Part shown: positions 40,176 to 51,388 of the stretch, one piece after another
Layout: every line of letters begins with the position of its first letter
How positions within the stretch are numbered: the stretch's first letter is position 1
Origin: Typhlomys cinereus
Lineage: Eukaryota; Chordata; Mammalia; Rodentia; Platacanthomyidae
Length of the DNA: 64,000 nucleotides
Direction: 5' to 3'
Assembly (NCBI GenBank): GCA_023101885.1
Contig: JALPQD010000829.1
Location: forward strand, 310,001 to 374,000
Made by a program: the position numbers and the translations under genes
Notes under the pieces: model-generated
Seen by the model: only the letters and a program-made list of their open reading frames with translations
What the model was told of the DNA's origin: nothing
The model's database searches: none

Positions 40176-42908
40176 AAAATATGACCCATCTGCTTTGCAA
40201 ATTTCACAAATTATTTCACTTTATCTTTCATAGTTCCTTAATTCATTCAATTATTAAGATCCCTGTTCTCTAGATACTACCAATTTAGATCCTTCGTATA
40301 CAAAGAAAAACAAGACAAACTGCTCAAAGCACATGCAACCTGAGGAAGATGCCTGAGAAGGTAGTAACATTTTGATACATGCTCTAAGAGCAGTGAGCAC
40401 AGCCTGCGGGAACTCAGGGAAGGCGGCCACCAGGAAAGAAGCACATTCTCCGGAAACGTTTGAATTTAATCGATTCTTCCTCGCCACTAAGCTCCCTCGC
40501 AAAAATTTCATGGACCCACATTGTTGCTTTTCAACTTAATGGAAATTATCACCACCTATAATGACATAAAGATTTTAAAGTTAATTCATCAATCATTTCT
40601 AAATGGCTCATAATCCATGTATCAGGATTTTTCTTTGTGTTTTTTAAAAGATCAACTTTCTTAATTATTTATATGAAAGTTGATAATGAATTACATCTAA
40701 ACATCTTGAGCATATCCAGTCAAGGCATGAAAGATTTAAAAAAAAAAAAAATTAAGTGATTTGAGAAACCTGTCTCAGACTTTTAAACAGTCAATACAAA
40801 GATGATCACTTCAGTGTTTCTATGAGACAAAGCAAGTATCAAAAATAACCTTTTTCTCTATACTAAATCAACAAGTGTTTTTCTTTTCTGCACACTACTT
40901 AAATTACCTAAATGTAGTCTCAATTCTAAAGCTAAAATTTTCAGCCAATTCCTCAAAGATATGTTATATTTATACAGCAACACCTGAAATGTCTGTTCAG
41001 TGTTCAACACACTGCAAAACAGATGCAATGCACATTTTTACAGTGCATTTCTTTGTCTCCGTTTGCATGAAATTGTAAGGTAGCAGATGTACGCAAGGTC
41101 TTCATCTACTAGGATCGTGTATCTGTACCTTCCTAGTTTTTATTTATTCAGCTCCTACCAAAATAAGAATTTACGATGAAAGTTTCCTGAGTGTTTTTGG
41201 GACTTTAAACATCCCACTCATTCTCCAAGACCCCCCAAAAAGAGACTAGAATCCACTCTACTTCCACCTTTAGACTCCACGAACAAAAAAGTTAAAATAG
41301 AGCCTAAATGTCTTCATTTGCTTGCAAATAAATTATGAATTATTTAGAATTACACTTGTTCTGTGCTTTATTTCTAAAATTTGAGTTAGTTAGCTGATAG
41401 TGTTCATGAATGAAAAGCAATGGGAAATTAATTCAGAAATCTCTGTAAGCATAAGCTATTCAATTGTGACAGCATTAGTGTTATTAAAGCATTTTTCAAA
41501 TGCTTTGTGAACTTTAAAACTGACATGACTTTCTTGAAGCCAGGAAAACATTGTAGTAAAATATTTTAAATATCCAAGACAGATTTTTTTTTCTTGCTTC
41601 CAAATGAATTTAGGTTTTTAGAGAAATCCTGTGAAATAAACAAAGGAAGTTTCATTGAATTATGTCCAGAATACACTCAGATTTCTTAGGCAACAAATGT
41701 TCCTATAGCCAATATTTTCTGATTTCACCAAGACTATTGTTCATGCAAAAACAAGACCAATTCTTAAGAAATGGCCTGTCCTACGCTCGAAGTCCACACG
41801 TGTCGTGGGCATTTTATTTCGATCATCTAGTTCTACCTTCTCTTCCCCACTCAGCGCTTTGAGGTTTCGGGAATAATCGCTCAACACATGACAGTTGATT
41901 TCGTTCGCACCTGTCGCCATTCTCAACTGTATCCCACAAGTGGATCGAAACAGCCCCGATGTTTTTTAAAGATTACGATTCTTTAGAAAGTGGAACTCAC
42001 AAGGCGTTCGCTAACTTTTCCGAAAGCCCACGCTTCTCAATTCCTTCCATTTCCAAAAATAAAAGCAGCCCGGCGGTTCGGATCTCCGGGTGCACGGAGA
42101 CCGGAGCGCAGTAAGTGGGAACCCGACAAAAAGCCCTCGGCACCCACAAACCCGAGAAAGGGAAGACACGGCAGCTTTGACGGTCCCCCTCGAACTTAGC
42201 ACAAAGCCAGACGAGGACCGAGTGGCGGCCCGGGGCGGCGGGAGACCGGGGCTCTCCGGGAATGTACCCGCGGGGCGGCGGGAGTCCCCACGCCGCGCAC
42301 GCCGTCCCGGGCGACAGGGCCGGCGCGAGCCCGTGGCCCCCGGGGGGCGCGGGGCGGGGACCAGCCCTGCCCGCCCGCGCCCGCGCCCCCCGCCGCCCGG
42401 CCGGAGCCCCGAGGGTCGCGTCCTCCCCTCCGCTGCCCTCCCCTCGCGAGACGCGGTCCGTCCTTTGTCTCGCGCGGACTCCGCTCGGTCCCACCAACTT
42501 GCGCGCCCCGTCCCGCCCGGCGCCCGCGCCGCCCGCCACACAAAGGAGACCCGAGGCTCGGGGCTGCGCGGCCGGACTCGCCCCGGAACGTCCCCGGCCG
42601 CGGCCCCGCGGGACCGCGCGCCGGGACAGCAGCCCCCCCGCCCCGCGCCCCCCAGCCGCCCGCCCGGGTCCTCGGGGTTCAGGCCGCCCACGCGCGGGGG
42701 TCCCGCCGGCCGGTCCGCATCTCGCGACTCCTCCGGGGGGTCTCCCCGCGCCCGGTCTTCCAGCCGCCCCCAGGGGCGCGCGGGCGACCCGGGAGCGGGC
42801 GACGCCGGAGACTGGCCCGGCAGCCCGCGAGGGGTCCCGCGGTCGCCGCCGCCCCGGATCCCGCCCGGGAGCCCCGCCGACCGCCCGGCCGCCCAGCGCG
42901 CGCGTTAC

Positions 42909-43098
42909 CTCCGTCCCGCTCGCCAGCCCGCCGCCCCCGCGCGCCGCCCCCGCGCGCCGCCACCGCCGCCGCCGCCGCCGGGGCTCCGCTGCCTTCGGTG
43001 TCCCACTGGGTGTCGGACGCGACCGGACCGAGCGCCAAACGCAACAGCCCAATCGCCATCGCTTTTATTTGGCCCCCCCTGCAGAATCAAGCGCCGCC
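42909..43098 (-). other. EZH2: EZH2 exon 1, non-coding 5' UTR
   Basis: The minus strand matches the human EZH2 first exon as I remember it, including the CCAAATAAAAGCG stretch, the CGCTCGGTCCGGTCGCGTCC stretch and a GGC trinucleotide run. The 5' end (about 43098) is placed by similarity to the annotated human start and is approximate. The 3' end is a clean GGAG|GTAACG donor. The exon contains an ATG in good context at 43059, which opens a short upstream ORF. Confidence 0.9.
42959..42981 (-). repeat. GGC trinucleotide run in EZH2 5' UTR
   Basis: A short (GGC)n run inside exon 1, interrupted once by GGT, like the human run at the same place. In the upstream ORF frame it would read as an alanine run. 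Confidence 0.8.
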
Positions 43099-43426
43099 CC
43101 GATTGGCGGGCTGCGAGAGGGCGCCCAGCCAATCACAGGGCCCGTCGGCTCGGGGGCGGCGAGCGAGCCCCACGCCGAGGGAGCCGCGGGCGGCGGCGCG
43201 CGCGGGGCCGGCGCGCTCGGAGGGACGCGGCCGGCCGAGCGGACAGCTCCGCGGCGGGCGAGCGGGCAGCCCCGCGGCCGCCGGCCCTCTGTCCTCTCGC
43301 CCAACGCGCGGTACCCCTCGGGGAGGCGGCGGGCCGGGGGGCGCTCGGCGGAACCCGAAGCCCGCGGGGGGCGGGAGGACGGGATGGCGGGAAGCGGCCG
43401 GGGGCGGGACGGCGCGCGCGCGGCGC

Positions 43427-43436
43427 TTGGCGGGAA
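43427..43436 (+). promoter_or_regulatory. E2F consensus site TTGGCGGGAA
   Basis: A near-perfect E2F/DP site about 330 bp upstream of the EZH2 start; a related ATGGCGGGAA lies at 43384-43393. EZH2 is a known E2F/pRB target, so function is plausible. Binding is inferred from the motif only. Confidence 0.5.
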
Positions 43437-43453
43437 CCCGCGCGAGGCTTTCC

Positions 43454-43478
43454 GGGCGGGGCGGGGCGGGGCGGGGCC
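43454..43478 (+). repeat. G-rich tract (GGGGC)n, potential G-quadruplex and Sp1 sites
   Basis: Five tandem GGGCG/GGGGC units give more than four G-runs of at least three, on the plus strand about 370 bp upstream of the EZH2 start. It doubles as overlapping GC boxes. Confidence 0.6.
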
Positions 43479-43494
43479 GAGGCGCTGGAGCCAA

Positions 43495-43530
43495 GTTTGA
43501 ACCAGTTCAAAACTCGGGGGCGGTAACGGT
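43495..43530. promoter_or_regulatory. CHR-like TTTGAA pair and MYB-type TAACGG cluster
   Basis: TTTGAA (43496-43501) and its complement TTCAAA (43506-43511) form an almost palindromic pair, followed by TAACGG, a MYB-family site, at about 43523. CHR elements recruit LIN54 in the DREAM and MuvB complexes, and EZH2 is a DREAM target in human cells. The cluster lies about 400 bp upstream of exon 1, further than usual for a CHR. Confidence 0.35.
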
Positions 43531-45914
43531 TTTACCCGCCGCGCTCTGGTCGCGGCGCGCCCAGCCCGGGCCCCGCGCACCTGCGCGTGGCTGGAGCGGG
43601 CGCCGCGCGGCCGGGAGCCGGCGCGGTGGCTTCTGGCCCCGCCGCGCACCGCCCGCCGCCGGGGCACCGAGAGGGCGACCTCACTGGGGCTCACGATGCC
43701 CTGCTGCAGCCCTCGCCTTGCGTGCAGGGCAAGCACGTGTCGGGGATCTGCGCGGAGGAGGCCGCCCTGGGGTGCCCTGGGCCCCTTGTCTCGGCCGGTG
43801 TCAGGAATGTCGCAGGATTTTCCAGTGGTTACAGATGATCTGGGGAGTCACCTGTCTCGGCCAGGAGCATTGCAAGTGTGCCTAGGATACAGTCGCCCCC
43901 GCCACATTACCTGCCAGGGGAGTTAAAGAGTATTTCGTGTTTATTTTTAGTAGGATGTGTCTGTGGGGCAGAAATTCCACTGACGCACAAAAGCAGATCG
44001 AATACTGAGAATTCAGAAGTAACGTTTTAACAGTTGGGTTGTGTCTTAGGACATTTTTATTTTTAGTGTAGCATTCAGGAATTTTTTAGATAGGTTTATT
44101 TTTAAATAAGATTTCTAAGAAACCCAGTATTTTTAAACTGGTATGTATCATTTTTCCATATAGTTCATATATACTCATCCATGCCCTGCTGAGAAGTCTA
44201 TTTGAAAGGAATCTGAAAAGTGAGAAGGTAAAAAAAAGAAAAAAAGTAATCACATGCCCAAATAAAAACGAAATTATGAATAAAGAAAATAGATGGTTGG
44301 CATTTCTGTGACACTGTCTTGACAATAACTTTCCAGGGTAAAATGCATCTATCCAGATATATTAGGAGCTTAAATTATTTTTTAATGAATAATTTAAACT
44401 GAAATGTTAACTACTTATCCCTAGGTTGCTACACTCTTACTGATTTTATCCTTTAACTATTAATTGAAACTTTTTTTTGGTGGGGGAATCCAGGACACTA
44501 AAGACCAGCAGAAAGCAAGTGCAACATATAAACATTGGTTTGTACTAAAAATTGTTAGAACCAAAGAAGGATTATTGTCTCAAAAAAATTTTTTTTCAAA
44601 AAGGACATTTTCTTCAGCTCCAAAAAAAGCATAAGATCTAGATGGATGGGGCAGCAAGGATCCTTGAAATGGACATTAACATTTACATCGAAGATATAAT
44701 TATAGCTGGGAGTTCTCATTGGGAAGAGTAAGCAGAGCACTAAGTGGTACTCCATTAAGTATATCTAAGTATATTTTTAGCCATAAAGGCAGTTTAAAAC
44801 AGTATGGAGGGATACTAGTGACGCAACGTTGCCTTTTTTCAGTATTGGTGCTAATCAGTTAAGCAAGGTGGTATAGGTCACAGTGATGCAAAAAGGGCAG
44901 CGTTACATAGACAGCATATGATGTCCTTGCAATTGGTTTTGTGTGTTAAGTGTAGAGAGATTAGGAGGGAGTAAGAAGAAATAGTTTGGTTTTGCTGCAA
45001 AGGAAAACCTGAAGATTCCCGTCAGAAGAAAAGAAATTATTGTATGGTCCTACTGTACAAACCTTTCCAATCCCTTGAGTGGTAGAGGTTTCTTTTTAGT
45101 GTGCATGAGTGCCAAACTTGTGAGTGGATGTGTAAATGGTAGTTACTAAAGAGGGCTGCATGAAGCAAAAAGCCCATGTCAGCACAAGTGGAAATGTGAC
45201 AGCCACTATGCTTTCAAGCCGGTATTGGTAGGTCACTGTGTCCTCTCGAGAGACAGATTCACTATTACAGTTAGCGTTGAGCCAAAAGTGGGGGAGTTAA
45301 GCCTCGACGTCAAAAAGCAGCTCTACCTTGATTAACTGGTTTTAGCTCTGCTGGCATCCATTATGTCTTCATTGTGACTGGGTATGTGGAAAGAGGGTAG
45401 GGTGCAAACTTCAAGCTTCAGTTAGCATCAGAGCTTGCCTTTTCAACCCACGAGTGGGATTTACTTCTTACCCCTTTTATTTGCTCAGCATTCATCAAGT
45501 GTTTATGAAGTGTTTGTTGTGGGAATGGCACAACTCTGAGTGCTAGACAAACAGTGTGACCAAGCAGAATTACTGGCTGCATTGAAGGACAAACAGCTCG
45601 TGGGGAGTCCTCACTAGAAGGCAGCACTTGTGTTTTCCTTTTTCGATAGGGGAGTTTTGCTACAATTCACCAGACTGACCAGTTCCTGGGCCCATGCAAG
45701 CCTTTCTCCTGTGTAGCAGCCATAGCTGTAGGAGGTGACATTTGAAAATGGGAACGAGGTGAGGAATCACTTAACGAGTAGAGGGAACGCAAGACAGGAG
45801 AAATTAAGGGGATATGGGAAAGGAAAGAAACTTCAGTCCATTTTGGCGGAAGCCCAATAGTTATGAGTTGACAATTTTAACAAAACAAAATTCGTCATGA
45901 AGATTATCTAGACA

Positions 45915-46035
45915 GGACCAATGAATCAGCTCAGGGGTGAGGCGCTTAGGGCAAATGCAGTTTAATCCCCAGAAGTTCACATGGTGGAAGGAGAGAACTC
46001 ACCTCTGACCTCCACTGCACACCCTATCGTACATC
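45915..46035 (+). mobile_element. B4-like SINE
   Basis: CAGCTCAGGGGTGAGGCGC head, then ACATGGTGGAAGGAGAGAAC and CTCTGACCTCCACTGCAC. It abuts a 53-bp tandem duplication. Intergenic. Confidence 0.65.
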
Positions 46036-46136
46036 TTTGTGTTCTTTTCCCCTCTCTGTCTCTCTCTTGTAAATAAATAGAGAACATCTTTGTGTTCTTT
46101 TCCCCTCTCTGTCTCTCTCTTGTAAATAAATAGAGA
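46031..46136. repeat. Perfect tandem duplication of 53 bp, intergenic
   Basis: ACATCTTTGTGTTC ... AAATAAATAGAGA occurs twice head to tail (46031-46083 and 46084-46136) with no mismatch, at the tail of a B4-like SINE. Confidence 0.95.
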
Positions 46137-46310
46137 ACAAGGGTTAAAATCTACATAGAGACTCTTCAATTTATAGAGAAATATTTCAAATAGCAGTGTT
46201 AAGGTAACAATGAGGCATGCTTATAACCTAAATTTAACCTTACTCCTTTCCTAGTTGTAAACCTTTTATTTTTATGAGAATCTCACAACCAAGATTATGA
46301 ACTTGTCTTG

Positions 46311-46480
46311 GGCCTAGAGAGATAGCTCAGAGGTTAAAACCTTTGTTTTAAAGTAAAAGGACCTGAGTTCAGATCTCGTGTAAAAATGCTGGCTGGAAGT
46401 GGAGCTGTCCCCTTACACTTCTGGTGCTGACAGCGGAGCCTGGGACATCCCAGAGCAAAGCAGTAAGGTCAGTGCTCCTT
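46311..46480 (+). mobile_element. Older ID-headed SINE fragment
   Basis: GGCCTAGAGAGATAGCTCAG head, GAGTTCAGATCTCG and CCTGGGACATCCCAGAGC body. Intergenic. Confidence 0.7.
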
Positions 46481-47084
46481 TCCTCCGTGTGGGCTCTGGA
46501 GAGCAAACAGGTCGCCAGGTTTCTTCTAATGAGGCGCCTTTACCCACTGAGCTGCCTCGCTGACCTTTCTTTCCCATCCCCCCTCAAAGAAAAAATGTTG
46601 AAGACAAGTCTGTGAAGACTGCAGTGGTGGGGACTATGAAGATGGAGTCTGGTGATGTTTAATGTGATGTAGGAGATCTGAGATAGCTATTTTCAAACAC
46701 CTGGAGAAGTCAGGTTGATTTTAAGTTACTGTTAGAAAAAAGTTTCCTTTTACAATTGAGGTCCACGTGGCTGAGTCCACCTGTAAATTGCTAACAGATT
46801 AATTAATAGAATAGTGTTTTCCCCATGTGGAAATACCCTTCAGAATGGTGAAGTTATGTATCGGCTTTATGAAGGAGGTTTCAAAGGATGAAAAATCCTA
46901 AGGAAACTTGGCTTTTTCCTTATGTCCCAGTGTTCAGTGTCAGTTAAGATAAGTCCTGACACCTGTATCGAGCTGACATCTGTGATACCCTGTCCTGTTC
47001 TTTAGAATCAATCACACAGTGAAACTATAAGGAAGTAAAAAAAAAAAAAAAGACATAAATCCTAGGATAGAACTCTGCCCTAGT

Positions 47085-47678
47085 CATTGCAGGAGCAGCA
47101 AAACTGCAAAAGAAAATCAACAAACCACAATCCAGAACTTCAGAGACTCTATATCAACCACCTAGAACTAGGCCAGCTTAGTCTCTCCCCATCTTGAAGC
47201 TCAGGGAAATTTGCGGAAGAGGGGGCGGTAAGAGTGTAAGAACAAAAGGATGGGAGGAGCAATGATATGTAAGATACTCCATACTAGTTAGGGCTGAAGC
47301 AATCATAATTGGACTTTGCATGCCCTGCGCATTGTCCAACACACTATTTACCTCACAAAGTCTAGCATCTGCTAAAGGCACCAAGATCCTTGGAGGCAAG
47401 GGATTGGCAGCCACAGCAGTGTTCCTATACCTAAGGGGAACACGGGAAAGGGTTCAGGGAAAGGCCACTGGGTCCTTGTACGTCATCGGAGAGGAGGGCC
47501 CAGAGGAAAATCAGACATGCACAAGAAAGGACTCTCTGGGAATTGGGGTGGGAGGCACTGGGGGATGGGGAGGGAGAGGGGTGGGGAGGGGGAGCAGGGG
47601 GTACGGGGGGGGGGAGGAGGAGGGAGGGAGGGAACTGGTGTACCTAATAAGTTTGTATGAGCTGAAATAAAAAAAAAA
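47085..47678 (+). mobile_element. 5'-truncated L1 insertion (594 bp)
   Basis: L1 3' UTR with GAAGAGGGGGCGGTAAGAG, a long G-rich polypurine tract (about 47560-47635) and the end GTATGAGCTGAAATAAAA. It is flanked by a perfect 16-bp target-site duplication AGAACTCTGCCCTAGT (47069-47084 and 47679-47694). Non-coding. Intergenic. Confidence 0.9.
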
Positions 47679-47954
47679 AGAACTCTGCCCTAGTGAGAAG
47701 CAAGAGAAATTCAAATAAAATTTCTAGATGTTTTTTTACTTTGGAGTAATCTATAGTCCCTTCATTATACAAGTTTGAAACTAAAGAAAGCTCATGATGA
47801 GAAATACCATTTGGAGATCATTAGCACATAGATGGTATTTAAATCCAAAGGGGTGAGTGTCCCTAAGAAGTTCAAGGTATTCAACAGGCAGGACATGGTG
47901 ATGTACAGCTGTCATCCCAACACCCAGAATATTGTCAAGTTTGAGTACAGTTTG

Positions 47955-48140
47955 GATTGCATAGGAAGTTCTCTCCAAAAAAAATATAAATATACATATA
48001 TACATACGCACAGTTTGTGAATAGCTTCAATTGCATAGGAAGTTCTCTCCAAAAATATATACACAGCGTTTGTGCATAGCCTCAATTGCACAGGTCCAGA
48101 GAGTTCTCCAAAAAAATACATAGATGCACATACACACACG
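47955..48140. repeat. Three diverged tandem repeats, intergenic
   Basis: ATTGCATAGGAAGTTCTCTCC, then AATTGCATAGGAAGTTCTCTCC, then AATTGCACAGGTCCAGAGAGTTCTCC, each followed by an A/AT-rich stretch and CACAGTTTGTG- or GCGTTTGTG-type sequence. Period about 55-75 bp. Confidence 0.8.
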
Positions 48141-48307
48141 CACATTCTCAGTAGTCTGCTTTGAATCCATCAGGCCACCAGTTTGATTCCTCAGAACCCT
48201 TAAAGCAGGTCATCAGTGAAGCTGAAGACAAGTAGAATGTGGTGTCCTGGAAGCCAAGGGAGGAAAGTGGCCCAAAGAAGAGAAAGTGATAACTACAGTA
48301 TTGTGTG

Positions 48308-48640
48308 ATCTGAATGTGAAAGGTCCCCGCCCCAGGCTCAGGTATTGGAACTCATAATCTCCAGCTAGTGGTGCTGTTTGGGAAGATCATAGAACTTGCT
48401 CTGTTCTATGTCATTGGGCAGACCTTGAGTCTTGACAGCCTAGTCCCACCTCTTGTTCTTTTCTGCAATTCTGAGCGTGGCTGTAACATGCGCTAAACAC
48501 CCCCCCCACACCTGCCATCAGGCCTTCCCCCGGGTGTCCTGGTGAACTTTACCCTTCTGGAACTGGAAGCCAGAATAAACCCTAAATTCGTTTTTTGTAA
48601 AGTACTTGTCACAACGATGAGGTAACTAAAAGACGCTGCT
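48308..48640 (+). mobile_element. Diverged interspersed repeat with conserved 3' end
   Basis: Same family as 33065-33265. It ends ACTGGAAGCCAGAATAAACC ... GTCACAACGATGAGGTAACTAA, a 3' end found in many rodent medium-reiteration repeats. Family not identified. Confidence 0.5.
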
Positions 48641-48839
48641 TTCTGCTAACCAGTGAAATAAGATGTGTAAGGTTTGACCTTTAGATTTGGATTTACATAC
48701 AAAAGTCATCTGAACATTGATAAGAACAATTTAAGTAAACTATGAGACCTTGGTTGATTTGAATTCTATAATGAATTAAAATGAAGACAGCAGTTATAAG
48801 ACAACCCCTGATTTAGGATAGTATTTTAGTTTCATAGCC

Positions 48840-49215
48840 TGTTGCCTTATTAAGTACTTGACCAAAACGGGATGATATTCCAGCCCACAATTTTAGGCTA
48901 TAGTTCATCGTGGCAGAAGTCATGGCAGCACAAGAAGTGGGGGGAGGGGGGAAGAGGAAGAAAACTAGTCACATCACATTTAGAGCAAGGCAAGAACCAG
49001 TAGTGTATAACTGCTTATTTCTAGCCTGCCAACTCTGCCAAAATGCTAACTAGCTTCATGTAATCTACATGTTCAGAAATGGTCCAGCCCACCATGGTCT
49101 TGTCTTCCCATATCAATTATATAATGAAGAAAATCTACAGAATTGCTCAGACTCCTGCCTCAAGTAGATAACTGCTGCCAAACGTCAAGTTGACAGCTGA
49201 GGCTGCCCACACACG
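48840..49215 (-). mobile_element. Diverged interspersed repeat, intergenic
   Basis: GTCCAGCCCACCATGGTC ... GAAAATCTACAGAATTGC ... ACGTCAAGTTGACAGCTGAG, similar in layout to 3320-3540. Family not identified. Confidence 0.45.
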
Positions 49216-49689
49216 TGGCATAATTTTGTGCTGGTATAAAAGTTATTCAGTGGGAGAAGGTGGGGTGAGTAAAAAAAAATAGTACTCATTCAGTAGAAAT
49301 GTGATTCAGCAGGTTACCTTGCTACCAAGTAACACTTGTTTTTATGAAAGGTCCACAGCGATGGAAAGTTGATTCAGGAAATAATGTTACTATAGCAACA
49401 TCCTTAAGTGTGTCAGAAGGCATGTACTTCAGACTTCGGACAAGTAAAAGATGAATTTAACATGTGACAGGAGGATTTGGGCACATGAAGAACATATGAA
49501 CAAGTTCAGGCGTGTGGTTTATTTTGGGGGAAGATCACCCCAGAACGAACATCCTCTGGTAACTATCTGACTAAGTATTGGGTCCCAGTGAGTGTGCAAA
49601 GTTGGCTCCAGGTTAAAAAAAAAAAAAAGCTTAGATCACTGTATTGTTATCACCTTTTCCTTCTTGATATTAAAATAATTTCTCAGTGC

Positions 49690-49930
49690 TGAGAGATAGC
49701 TCAGGGGTTTAAAACTGCCTCACAAGCGGAAGGACCTGAGTTTGGATTCTAGATCCCATGTTTTCTGCAGGTAGAAATGGTGATGCCCCTACACTTCCTG
49801 GAAGACAGAGCCTGGGAAATCCCAGAGCGAAGCAAAAAGATAGAAGCAATGCAGGATACTCTGAAGTCACCCTTGGCCCTCCATAGAGACACACAGTGCC
49901 CTCTGACACACACACACATTCACACAATAT
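49690..49930 (+). mobile_element. Older ID-headed SINE
   Basis: GCTGAGAGATAGCTCAGGGG head, AGTTTGGATTCTAG and a CACACACACA tail. Intergenic. Confidence 0.75.
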
Positions 49931-49987
49931 TTTTTAAAAATACTTCTCAGGACACAGACACAATAAAAATTTTCAAGAAATAATTTC

Positions 49988-50115
49988 CCAGGCTGGGCAA
50001 GGTGGCATATGTCTATCACAGCAGTGGGGACTTGAAGGCATGATCTGGTCAAGGCCAGCTTCAGCTACATGGTGCGTCAAGGCCAGTTTGGGCAGCGGAG
50101 ACCTTGTTTGCATGA
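49988..50115 (+). mobile_element. B1-like SINE
   Basis: CCCAGGCTGGGCAAGGTGGCA and TGGTCAAGGCCAGCTTCAGC. Intergenic. Confidence 0.6.
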
Positions 50116-50547
50116 AGGTTCAGAAGTCGGAACTATTCACGGTCATTCGTCAATTCAAGACATTTACTAGTGCTTCTTTTGATCCATTCCTGGCTTGTAT
50201 CAGCTCAGGAACATAGATGGTGTGGGAGGAAAGAGATGTAAAGGATTGTAGGAAGGCAAGGAGCCAGGAAGGTAGAGAAGGGAGCTCTGAAGCTGAGGAC
50301 GAGTTGGTTGTACCAGGATAAGGAGATGTCCGGGTCAGTTACAAGACAAGAGCAAAGCGAGCTGGATCATTTCAGGAGCTGGAATGGGTGAGGATGAAAT
50401 CCCTCTGGAGCTACCTCTAGAATCAAGAGCTCAGGAGCAGTGTCTGATCACGGTCCCACGTCAAGACCAGGAGAATTCCTGGCAAAAGATTAAGCAGGAA
50501 CGAGTGTCAGTGCGCGCCCTAGACGACAGGTGGTCTGTGGGTGTTCT

Positions 50548-50945
50548 CTCTCCCTCTCTCTCTCTCTCCCTCTGTACCCCCCATGGCCCCGAGAACCGAA
50601 CCGGGCGCCAAAAAGAAACTCACGCCCTTGACTCTCCTCGTCCTATCCCTCCACCGTAACCCTATCCCTAGAAGCATCTCCTCCGAAAGGCCATCCCTCA
50701 CCTCAACGCTCCCTTCCTTTCTCTGTCTTCCGCCTCTCCTGTCCCCTCTCACTTCTTCCTCCACCCTCACTCTCCCTCTCTCTTCCTCTCCCTTCCTTCC
50801 CCCTTCCTCTCCCTCTCTTCTTCTCCCTCCCTCCCCCCTCTCTTCCTCTCCCTCTCCCTCCTTCCTCTCCCTCTCCTTCCTTCTCCCTCTCTCTTCCTTT
50901 CTCCCTTTCCCTCTCTCTCCTTCTCCCTCCCTCTCCTTCTTTCTT
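50548..50945. repeat. Long polypyrimidine tract, intergenic
   Basis: About 400 bp almost free of purines in its second half (CTCTCC, TTCCTC, CCCTCC units), with a less biased segment at about 50580-50700. Its ORFs are compositional artefacts. Confidence 0.85.
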
Positions 50946-51062
50946 TTTCTCAGCTCAGGCTGACCTGAAACTCACTATGTACTAGACTTTTACCTCAAAC
51001 TCAGCAGTTCTACCTCAGCCTTCCACGTGCTGAATCGCATAGGAGTGACCTACCATGCCTAG
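50945..51062 (-). mobile_element. B1-like SINE
   Basis: CAGCTCAGGCTGACCTGAAACTC and CTACCTCAGCCTTCCACGTGC on the plus strand, directly after a pyrimidine-rich tract. Intergenic. Confidence 0.6.
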
Positions 51063-51388
51063 CTTGTTCATATTTGAAGTATGAGCAGTCTTTCTAGATG
51101 CTGAAACTCATTCCTACCTTGAGAAGGACACATTTTCCCACTGATGAAATTGATCAAACCAGTGTATAATCTTTTGGGAAAAATTTTGAAACTAAGGACA
51201 ATGTACTAAAAGCTGATTGGCTTTGCAGTGCTGTGACACATGCCTTACCTGTGGAATTTGTGGGCTGACTGTGGGAGGAGTCCCCGAACTTTGAACAGGA
51301 CATTGGAAACAGACCTTATGCATTCCCTTTCGAGTGCTCTGATTGCTCTCATACAGGATAACTGGGATGATCTCAAAATAATTACCAA

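Larger units (their letters stand above)
42050..43850. promoter_or_regulatory. EZH2: CpG island and EZH2 promoter region
   Basis: About 1.8 kb of very GC-rich, CpG-dense sequence covering exon 1, the start of intron 1 and about 750 bp upstream. There is no TATA box at -30. CCAAT boxes lie close to the start: CCAAT on the gene strand at 43101-43106 and an inverted one at 43129-43134. GC boxes abound upstream. Long ORFs through it on both strands are GC-bias artefacts. Boundaries are by eye. Confidence 0.85.

Noticed and set aside
42090..43526. 478-codon open frame on the plus strand, and 412-, 351-, 295- and 226-codon frames through the same region
   Set aside because: They lie across the CpG island, where stop codons are rare. 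The translations are low-complexity Arg/Pro/Gly/Ala, several overlapping frames are open at once, and they run over EZH2 exon 1.
50541..50963. 140-codon Ser/Leu/Pro-rich ORF
   Set aside because: It is the translation of a polypyrimidine tract.
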